Source: Vicia villosa
Lineage: Eukaryota; Streptophyta; Magnoliopsida; Fabales; Fabaceae
Reading direction: 5' to 3'
NCBI RefSeq assembly: GCF_029867415.1
Contig: NW_026706240.1
Coordinates: 1 to 64,000 of the forward strand
DNA: 64,000 nt
Shown: piece after piece, positions 55,936 to 64,000 of the stretch
How positions within the stretch are numbered: position 1 is the stretch's first letter
Layout: every line of letters begins with the position of its first letter
Notes under the pieces: model-generated
What the model was told of the DNA's origin: nothing
Seen by the model: only the letters and a program-made list of their open reading frames with translations
The model's database searches: none
Program-made: the position numbers and the translations under genes

Positions 55936-57859
55936 TGGTGTAATGTATCAACCAATGTATGTAATGCATGATTTATATGTATTTGCATGATGCTCCAATG
56001 ATAGGTTGTTGATAACTGAAGCGTATATAGCTTGCTAGTGTTGTAAGGTGGTTGGATGAGGTGGGGTGTGATGCTAGCGTGATTTCCCAATACCTGTTTT
56101 TTAAACGTTGAAGATCGTAGTTAGGAGAAAGATTGATTCGAGGTTTTAAAGTATGAAGACGCCTTTTCCTTTTATTGTGCGACTTATGGGTTTGATATCC
56201 ATTGCCCCAATATTTTCGTGGGAAAAGATGCTTATGATCTCCGAGTCATGAGGGAAGTGCCTCAAGAAATAACCTTGTCGTATGCTTCGACTTTTAGTTT
56301 GAAGGGTATGCCCTTGACCTCCAGGATATGGAGGGTCATCCATGGTGTTCTATCCTTTTAAATTTCTCCCATGTTTGACATGCCCCTAATTGTTATTGCT
56401 TCGAGATTTGACCCAAGTGGATTAGACCTTAGGATGAATGCCCCTAGTAAATAGGATGTTTGATTGCATGCCCCTGTAATCCTCGAAATTTTTCCCCTGT
56501 TTAGGAGAACCCCCTGGGTGTGGTTCCCCCCATTCCAGAGTCTTTATTAGAGGTGATCGCCCTTGATTAACCAATTTCGAGATCTCCTTGAATGCTAAGT
56601 GTATGTTCGTAGATGACGTTTGTATCCTTTGAGAAGCAACTCTAACGCAATGCGTATGCAAGTTTTGAAGTCGAAGTCCGTTATGAATTAGGACTGGATG
56701 ATTTAGAAATGAACGTTTAAAGAAACGTAGTGGTTAGAAATAGTTTTAACAAACCTTAGGAATCAGCATAACAAAATCCTGCTTTAATATGCTTTCGTAG
56801 TTAATCTTGCCTCAATTAGGACTTTTAAATGTTATAACTTGGCTTGGTTCATGGTTTAAGAAACAACGGATATAAGGCTCAAAATTCATTTAGCCCACCC
56901 CTTTCTCCTTGATGTTCTTCAAATCCTAAAAATTCGCTTAATCCAATGAATGTGCTTTGTATGTAAGAGAATCATTTCAGTTCTGATGTTGATCGGAAGC
57001 GTTAGTGAAGATCCAAGCACCGATGAAAAATGTTGTAAAGATCCAAGCATTGACGGGAAACTTTTTAGCAGTCACAAGATTATCCTTGGTATTTCGCCTT
57101 TGTTTTGTTTTTATCCCTTATTTTTGCATGAACCAATTCCTTTAAGTTTGATCCATCGGGATGCCTTAACTTTTTGCCTAAGTCATTTTTGTTTTCTTTC
57201 TTGAAATTTTCCATTTTGACTTAGCGGGCGTTTTTCTTTTGAAGGCTCCTCTTGAGATTTGATCCTTGGATATTGAATGTTGTGACTGCAGTATTGACTT
57301 TGATTTGGATATGTCCTCGATCTTGAATGATGTATTGAGGAAGAAGATGTTGTGAATTTTATCTCTGTTACTTCCTCAATCTTGGATGAACGCGAGGAAA
57401 AAGATATGCTTGAACCTTTGCTTTGCTTGATCCTTATGCTTGAACCTTTGCTTGAATCCTTTCTTGGATTGACTGATTCTCTTGAACACCAAAATACACT
57501 ATTGAATTAATCGAAATCTACCCTGCCCCTGGTTGAAATCAAGGTTTATTTGAAAATGTAGAAACAAACTCCAACTCCTGGCTCGAGGGGGTGACGAGGG
57601 ATTAACATCCTTATGTCTCCACTGTTTAGGAATTGAAACAATGCTTGTACATCGTCGTTTCGGTCTTACCTTAAAAGCATACGTTTTAGCGAGATTTAGT
57701 TATTTGTATTCGTCATTCTCCCTTAAGTTTGTTAATAATCCTAAATCTGAAATTGAAAGTCGTGGCAGTGAGCGAATGAAGCGAATGAATCGATTCCAAA
57801 ACCTGCATGGTCGTCCCGTTAGAGTTGCTAATTCGAAGGTACAACTTTTGTCCTGAGTG
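55936..57859 (-). other. Family D internal sequence without recognisable genes
   Basis: Non-coding on both strands as far as I can see. Blocks around 56780-56950 and 57590-57740 match family A internal sequence near 25870-26050 and 26500-26700, which fixes orientation and lineage. Confidence 0.5.
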
Positions 57860-58430
57860 ACACTTAGCGATCGTAGGGGTTGCAATTTTGTCATGATAAG
57901 CACCTATTGATCCTAGGGGAAATCTCCTTTGTAGATCCGTTGACCTTGTTTTACTCCTTAGTTCCTAGACTTGTAGAAGAAAAGGGTGATCTCGAATTCT
58001 CCTTGGACACGTCAAACCAGTCGGGAATAAATTGTTAGCGGCGGGTTTTCGTCGTATCAAAACTTCATGAGTTTCCTTTGACTGAACCTCTTTTGCTTTT
58101 CCTAAGGATAGTATCACACCGTTTGCAACCTTCAGCGTTTGTGAATTGATGTAGAAAATTTATGACCCCTTTGCCCCTTGGTGGGGAGTCAACATATGTC
58201 GCCTTCCCTCCATCGTAGTTATGCGTCTTTGTTCAGGATATTGCCCCAGTTGGACAAACCCTTGGCCCTCAAGTTATCGTAGAGCGTCCTTGTAATGTTT
58301 GCTATGTTCTAAGATGAACCCTTTTATGACTAGACACCCCTTGAGTGTATCTATAAGGGAACCTCTTTGTTGAACTAATCCTTGCTCAACGATAACTTTT
58401 GTTGTATTTATAATCCTATTATGAACAGGC
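57860..58430 (-). pseudogene. Possible gag/protease linker relic, family D
   Basis: The minus strand keeps a long weakly interrupted frame: NTTKVIVEQGLVQQRGSLID, then GFILEHSKHYKDALR, a stop, and LEGQGFVQLGQYPEQ, then IRRKPAANNLFPTGL. The DALR-LEGQGFVQLGQ segment recalls the stretch after the zinc knuckle of Ogre-type gag (LKNKIQDMIDAGEI in family A). No knuckle or protease active site is visible, so the assignment is tentative. Confidence 0.35.
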
Positions 58431-58732
58431 ATGTGTAACACCCGTATAATTTTAATATTAATTTAATTGGAATATTGAATTAATAATTAGAATTATAGGG
58501 ATTTTGTGAAAATAATGAATAAATAATGGTTTATGGCATTTGGGCCATATGAGGAAATAGTAAAGATGGGGGTGTTGTAACACCCGAGGCAGAAGAAGGT
58601 GAGGGGTGGTTGCACCGCATGGAACACCTGGGGCCAATTGGGGCTAGGGTGGTCGCCACATCGGAATGAGAGGGATCCTAAAGCCGTGCAGGCATGGGAC
58701 TGCATGGTTGAAGGAAAGCTTATAAGGATTGA

Positions 58733-58855
58733 TAGGTACTACCTATACCAACAAGATGCATCTTCTTTTCGGTAGCTCATTCCATAAGAACTCCACAGTT
58801 AAGCGTGCTTGACTTGGAGTAGTCTTGGGATAGGTGACCTTCTGGGAAGTTTCCT
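58733..58855 (+). promoter_or_regulatory. 5S rRNA-like Pol III promoter, Cassandra LTR 1
   Basis: Internal control region like that of plant 5S genes: box A AGTTAAGCGTGCTTG (58797-58811), intermediate element about GGAGTAG (58816-58822), box C ending GGTGACCTTCTGGGAAGT (58828-58850; one change, GGATAGG for GGATGGG). Confidence 0.9.
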
Positions 58856-58951
58856 GGAAAGCGTGCGAATGAGGTCAAAGCATGCTGAAAAGACCCGTGT
58901 TGGTTTGTGGGGTCAGTCGATCATCCCGAAAGCAGTCTAGGGCGTTACAAA

Positions 58952-58965
58952 TGGTATCAGAGCCA
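58952..58965 (+). other. Cassandra primer-binding site (initiator tRNA-Met)
   Basis: TGGTATCAGAGCCA lies two bases after the first LTR and is the standard plant initiator-Met PBS. Confidence 0.95.
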
Positions 58966-59177
58966 GACCTCTCCCAGTACGATGTTGTTCGAGGACGAAC
59001 CATGCGGAAGCTGGTGGGCATGTAACACCCGAGGCAGAAGAAGGTGAGGGGTGGTTGCACCGCATGGAACACCTGGGGCCAATTGGGGCTAGGGTGGTCG
59101 CCACATCGGAATGAGAGGGATCCTAAAGCCGTGCAGGTATGGGACTGCATGGTTGAAGGAAAGCTTATAAGGATTGA

Positions 59178-59300
59178 TAGGTACTACCTATACCAACAAG
59201 ATGCATCTTCTTTTCGGTAGCTCATTCCATAAGAACTCCACAGTTAAGCGTGCTTGACTTGGAGTAGTCTTGGGATGGGTGACCTTCTGGGAAGTTTCCT
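59178..59300 (+). promoter_or_regulatory. 5S rRNA-like Pol III promoter, Cassandra LTR 2
   Basis: Same as in LTR 1, shifted by 445 bases: box A 59242-59256, box C 59273-59295, here with the standard GGATGGGTGACC. Confidence 0.9.
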
Positions 59301-59928
59301 GGAAAGCGTGCGAGTGAGGTCAAAGCATGCTGAAAAGACCCGTGTTGGTTTGTGGGGTCAGTCGATCATCCCGAAAGCAGTCTAGGGCGTTACAGGTGTG
59401 GTTTAGTAAAACTTTCACTAATCTCAATATTATTATTTTTCATAAAATAATTGGGAATTGGGAAGAAAGAACGTGAAAGAACAGAAGTTGGAACGAGGAA
59501 CGTGACGGAGAACTGTAGAGGGAGAGACCAAGAACCAAGACTTTTATCCGAGGTAAGGGGAGACTCTCCGTTTAATCTCTTTTATCGTATTATAGGTGAT
59601 AGTATGGATTAGGAGTATGGTTGGATCCATTGATTCTATATTCTGAATTGTTATTTGTGTTCATCATTGAAATTTGGACTGTTAATCCCTAATAACTGAT
59701 AGATTTAGGGTATGATGAATGAAATTGATTATGGAATCATATACTGTGGTTGTGGATGAATTCGTATGCTGTTTAGATGTGAATTTTCTGGTTTTTAGAC
59801 TCAAAATCGTGGACTGGTATGAGTAAAAATGAATGGGTTTTGGACTGTTACGAAGTTGCAGGTTCTGGATAAATTTTTCTGGTGTTTCGCGTATGAAACA
59901 GTGCCATACGCGTATGGGATGAGGTCAT

Positions 59929-62900
59929 TGTCGCTACCGCGAAAATTAACAGAGTCGCCACTAACATATTTATCCTAAAAAGGAAGGGAATGCCAGCAAA
60001 CCACAAAACAAAACAACGGTCTCACGACCAGAGAAAAGGGTAAGGGAGTCGGTTACGCGAGGGGAAGGTATTAGCACCCCTCACGCCCATCGTACTCGAT
60101 GGTATCAACGCCTGTGTCTAAATCTATGGGTGTGTAAGCAAACTACGCTAATCTGGACTAAAATGAATGCAAAATGTAGGGAAAAGAAAGGATTGTGCTC
60201 GCACGGGCCCTACCCCGCTGCCTACGTACCTGTTTTGCAGAATCAGAGCTACCGTAGCTCGGCTAACTAATTTCTGTTTGTTTTGTGTTTTTTAGGTGAA
60301 CAAGTTACATTCACACTCCGCTGCTCGACCTTTGGAGGCTTACGCTTGGGAATGGAGCGGAAATAACAAGCTCTTAAGAAAAGAAAATCAAAGAGTGTGG
60401 TTTGTGTTTTAAAAGATGCATGAGGAAAACCTAAGCTAAAGGGGAAAGCTTGCTACCTAATATTATCATACAAAGGGTACAAGTCTAAACTAAACTAGCA
60501 AACTACGAAGGAGAGGGAAAGCAAACAAGAGTATCACACAAACGAGCATCCGCTCGTAAAGCAAACAAACCAACGGTACTGACCGAGTGGTAGAAAAGCG
60601 GTCCCGCCATAGCCAAGGGGAGCAGCTCAACCCAAGTCAACCAAGCATTAGACCTCGCGAAAATGATCGGGCCATAGACAAGAGGGCGGACCCCTCTCAG
60701 CAACCAAACCGTCACGGATCGTAAAGGAAAACGGTACGTGCGTACACCGAGCATCAACGTCGAGCGACGCGAGCTATAGGAAAGGCGGGGGTCCGACTGC
60801 ATGAACCCTTTTCCTGACATACTCGATAACAAGATCTTGTGCAGGTTCAAAAGCAAGTGAAGCGTAGCGTGCGCATAATGAACAGACTCGATGAGACTAG
60901 GCGGGGGTTGATTGCTAACCCTTTCCGCGTGCCTTCCATGAAGACTTAACGGAGTGCCATATAGGACTTATTACACCGTGACTCCCTGCCGCAAAGCACA
61001 AATATAAACACACCAACAAAAACAGAGCCTCTTTCGAGGGCTTGGCCAGATGCATGTCTAGGTCCTACTTCTCATGTTAAAGGATGATGCGAGAAAGCGG
61101 TAAAAGGGACCAGGAGACAATACCGAACGGATAGCAAATCCGCAATGAGCTAGCAAGCGTAAGCAGAGAAATCCGAAATACTTCGCGTAAGCCATCATCA
61201 AGCAAAGCACGTCAGAAAGCGTCGTCGTGAAAATAAATCACGAGGAACATGTGGTACACGTCGAGCATAACCACACGAGCAACCTGCAAGAGAAACAATC
61301 CAGACAACACAAGAATATACATCTCAATGAATGAGAGATCAGATGAATGGCATCGAAAATAGGTTCGTGTCCCACAAATAAAGTGGAACACAATGCAAAA
61401 CAATCGCACCAGAAGCGAAATCGTGTCCCACAAATAAAGTGGAACACGAAGCAAGTCGAATCTCAATCGAAGGCTCTCTCGAAGTACCTCGCACATCTCA
61501 GCAAACGCATCAGTAATAACAAGGAAGCATGCACACCGACCATAGAAAATACTAGCAATTAAATTCTAAATGAATTCTAAAAGAAAATCTAGCAAGATTA
61601 AATTGTTTTTTATGACATTTTTCTCTAAAAGTAATAGAACAAAACTATGTGCAAAACAATTAAATTCTAACAAGAAAATAATACATGTTTTTGAGATATT
61701 TTCATCTAAAAGGAATAGAACAAAACTATCTACAAAACATCTAATTCTAACAAGGAAAAAGTATTTTTTATCACTTAGAACAAATATAGAAAACAAACAT
61801 CTGATTCTAACTAGAAAAGAATACATGTTTTTATTATTTTTTTATCAACCAAAAAATTAGCAAAACTCAATGATTCTATATTCTATTATCATGTCAAAAT
61901 CTAACAAAAATATCATTATTTTCATACATTTTTATTATCTAAAAGAAATAGGAAATAAACTAGTTAGAACAACTAAATCTAATATATAAAACTATGCACA
62001 CAGGGGGGTTTAATGTTGAAATCATGGTGTAGGTAGTAAACAGGCGCAGGGCCCAGGGAGACAAGCCCAAACAGTTTTTTTGTATTGTTTTTCAAAAATG
62101 ACAAAAATTGAGTGTGAGGTTGGGCTCTAAGGGGAGGTGCATGCGCAGCAAATTGTTCTTGGCCCAAAGGTTGTATTACATTCAGGTTTTCTGATCTAAT
62201 CTTATTCAATTAATCACTAATCAAAGCCAATTAATAACAATTAACAGAACTTCAATGTTAATAGGAGAGTTTAATTAAAAAGAGGATTAGGGCTTTTTAC
62301 GTGAGTGGCTATTGAACTTATCTCCTGCCTCTCTCACGAACAAGAACGGTGGCGCCTCCCTCTCCCATATCTTCTCCGACGGAACAACGGCGACGATTAG
62401 CTCCTCTCTTCTCCGATCTCTCTTCGTCTCTTTCGGTCTCAGCCTTCCCTCTCGTCTTCAATTTCTCCTCCCGTTCAACTTCACTCATCTCTCTGCCTCA
62501 TTAACAAATGCGACGGCGCTGAATGGTTGTAGTTGTCCTTGTATGAAGAAGATGAGCACTGTTCTTGATGTTCGCGAGTTATGGAGGATTGATGAGGGAG
62601 CTATGCGATGAAGAGGTAGAGTTTGATGAAGATTTGCGGTTGTCTTGCTTGCGGCCATGGTGATTGATGAGATGCGAAGTAAAACCTGAAAATTCGTGGG
62701 GTTGAAGAATCCGAATTGAGAGAAGTTGAAGATCGATTCGTGAATCAGTGAGTTGAATCTCTTTTCCGAAAGTTTGTTACAGGTTATTTTTCTGATGATT
62801 TTCTGATGATTGTTGAATGAAGAGTTTGCGATGAATGAAGAAGATTGAAGCGTGGATGATGAACATGGTTCAGAGATTTAGAGAGAGTGAGGGAAAAGAT

Positions 62901-64000
62901 GAAGGAGATTGAAAGTTGATTCAAGAATGCTCGATTGAGAGGTTTTTGTGAGACTTTCATTTTTTTGATGTGTAGAGTGATGTAGATTCAAGATGAAGAA
63001 GATGATTGATGAAGGATTGTTTTTCTGTTATCTGTGGTGAATTGTGATTGAAGAATCGATAGAGATTCATGATTTTGCGATGAAAATTTGAAGTTGCAGC
63101 GATGGTGAATCCAGAGAGAAAGATGAAGATGAAGATGAGCAATAAAGTTCCGGAAAAAGTTTGTTACAGGTTCAGTTATCCATCTTCCTTTTTTATTTTT
63201 CTTCTTCTGATGTGAAGCTCCTTCTCTCATTTTTTGTTACTTTTTTGTGAAGGTGTGGAGAAGAAGATCAAGAAGGTTGAGATGAGTGAATATCGGAGAA
63301 GATTGAGGATTGCAGAAGTTGAATATGGTTTCGAGAGAGTTTTTGTGGGGGGTGAAGATGAAGGTCCAGTTTGTTACGTTTTGGTTCCGATTTGTTACCG
63401 GTTTTCTTTCTTTTTGTTCAGAATCTCTGATTCTTTTTCTTCTGCCATCCTTTTTCTCTTTTCTGTTATGAATCGATCCGGTTTTCTTATGCAGGTTCAG
63501 CCCCCTCACTCGTATTGCAGGATGTAGCTTTTGTTTTATGAGATGATGCGGTTTTGACGGTTTGAAGTGCAGGATTTTTGGTTCTTCTGTTGTGAACTGT
63601 GTAACTTGTTTTTTTGTGGAATTGTAATTTTTGGACATTTGAATGAAATATGAGCGTAACATTGTGAGCCTTGTAGCAATCCTTATGAACAACTCAATAG
63701 TTTTGCAAGTTTAAAACTTTATACAATCTTGAACAAAATTCGAGGTTATGGAAACACCCGAATCAACTTCAAATTCAATTGTCTTGCATTCTTAATGATC
63801 TCTTAATTCAATCTCAAATTAACTCACATTATGAGCAACAAGTCATAAGCAATGGAGGGAACAAACAATTGTCTTGATCGCCACTTTATTTCTTTATGTC
63901 ATGGTTCACATTTGAACTTCAATCCAACAAAACACGCACTAGAGAATCCTCGAATAAGAAAAGAATTGAGGCACATAAGAACATCTTGACATGAAATTCA
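59929..64000 (-). mobile_element. Ogre-type LTR (family C-like), runs off window
   Basis: The plus strand begins TGTCGCTACC at the LTR 3' end (element on minus). PBS-like core at 59952-59960, second stem CGCGAGGGG/CCCCTCACG at 60057-60086, and hairpin CCATCG-TACT-CGATGG at 60087-60102, identical in form to family C at 6498. At 61365-61450 a short block (GTGTCCCACAAATAAAGTGG) is duplicated. The segment at 62290-63200 has the same character as family C near 7720-8250 (CT-rich, then GATGAAG-rich). The LTR start is not reached, so it is at least 4.07 kb or contains an unseen insertion. Frames at 60503-60856, 61566-61826 and 63237-63692 (minus) and others have no recognised domain. Confidence 0.75.
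60057..60102 (-). other. Conserved LTR double hairpin, family C-like LTR
   Basis: CGCGAGGGG pairs with CCCCTCACG (one G-T wobble in the RNA sense) around AAGGTATTAGCA. The CCATCG/CGATGG stem with TACT loop follows at 60087-60102. Confidence 0.7.

Larger units (their letters stand above)
53413..58433 (-). mobile_element. Family D internal region, cut by Tekay LTR
   Basis: Begins with the polypurine tract (ATTGAACAGGGGCAAC on the element strand) and an about 100-bp block also found in family A (23463-23560). It then holds five successive tandem arrays (53860-55935), non-coding sequence shared in part with family A (56780-56950, 57590-57740), and faint coding relics at 57860-58430. It is interrupted at 58434 by a Tekay LTR. 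No RT, RNase H or integrase was recognised. Confidence 0.8.
58576..59394 (+). mobile_element. Complete Cassandra TRIM retrotransposon, TSD GGTGT
   Basis: Two 374-bp LTRs (58576-58949 and 59021-59394), each from TGTAACACCC to GGCGTTACA, enclose only 71 bases: a PBS TGGTATCAGAGCCA (58952-58965, initiator tRNA-Met type) and a short purine-rich tract before the second LTR. GGTGT precedes (58571-58575) and follows (59395-59399). Each LTR holds a 5S rRNA-like block with AGTTAAGCGTGCTTG and GGTGACCTTCTGGGAAGT. The combination of miniature size, no coding capacity, Met PBS and LTR-borne 5S promoter defines Cassandra. I found three differences between the LTRs (caggCatg/caggTatg, ggatAggtg/ggatGggtg, gcgAatg/gcgGgtg type), so it is fairly young. 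Frames within it (58493-58705, 58875-59150 minus) are incidental. Confidence 0.95.
58434..59928 (+). mobile_element. Tekay LTR, plus strand, with Cassandra inside
   Basis: Starts TGTAACACCC at 58434. Apart from the Cassandra insertion it follows the LTR at 4318 block by block (e.g. GAGGTAAGGGGAGACTCT, then ATTATAGGTGATAG). It is cut off at 59928 by a further Ogre-type LTR, shortly after one CATACGCGTATG word (59904-59916). Confidence 0.85.

Noticed and set aside
58733..58855. 5S rRNA gene
   Set aside because: Similarity is limited to the internal control region and is repeated exactly in both LTRs of a Cassandra TRIM; it is not a ribosomal gene.
60503..60856. 117-residue minus-strand frame in GC-richer part of the last LTR
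   Set aside because: No recognisable motif, no counterpart in the related LTR at 6298-9521, and no promoter or splice support visible.
63237..63692. 151-residue minus-strand frame
   Set aside because: Falls in the terminal Ogre-type LTR, is basic and low in complexity, overlaps a plus-strand frame of equal size and has no family signature.

Overview
This is a plant nuclear window, almost certainly from a legume and most likely tribe Fabeae (Pisum, Vicia, Lathyrus, Lens). That placement is an inference. It rests on the very high load of Ogre/Tat-type Ty3/gypsy LTR sequence with 2.6-3.9 kb LTRs and a tRNA-Arg-type primer-binding site, on Tekay chromovirus LTRs, on PMD (MAIN-like) Mutator elements, and on one ordinary plant gene with GT-AG introns. 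Nothing bacterial, no CRISPR array and no functional tRNA or rRNA gene was seen.

Layout. 1-1687: 3' part of a plus-strand Ogre-type LTR, joined to a 5'-truncated Tekay chromovirus (RT, RNase H, integrase, chromodomain, 3' LTR; 1721-6120). 6121-13310: a minus-strand Ogre-type LTR ('family B') split by a solo LTR ('family C', 6298-9521, TSD CATAC). 13311-about 16760: a decayed Mutator-like element (MULE) with a PMD gene (+) converging on a transposase relic (-). 17314-18624: the only intact host gene, a three-exon DUF1068 membrane protein. 19123-37190: a second PMD MULE holding a complete 13.8-kb Ogre-type element ('family A', minus strand, 19571-33336, TSD GCCAC) that keeps two LTRs, a PBS and a broken gag, has no pol, and carries a 1.1-kb tandem array next to its 3' LTR. 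37200-39300: MULE relics (GRF zinc finger, MURA C-terminus). 39334-39760: a (TA)n tract and two small foldback elements. 40430-42128: an LRR receptor-kinase pseudogene. 42449-47370: an Athila-type integrase relic split by a family B solo LTR (TSD GTGCC/GCGCC). 47386-48350: a terminal-inverted-repeat element. 48704-49240: a LINE ORF1 fragment. 49241-59928: a Tekay LTR (-), then the 3' LTR and array-rich internal region of another Ogre-type element ('family D'), then a Tekay LTR (+) containing a complete Cassandra TRIM (58576-59394). 59929-64000: a further Ogre-type LTR running off the end.

The window is therefore nested transposons around one gene. The most interesting signals recur inside the LTRs: (i) a two-hairpin structure kept by compensatory changes in six LTR lineages; (ii) an extra copy of the tRNA-Arg-complementary PBS core inside each LTR near its 3' end; (iii) sense-oriented tRNA-like segments with Pol III A and B boxes in the transcribed part of three LTR families; (iv) interchangeable modules of short palindromic words. 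All positions and comparisons were made by eye.
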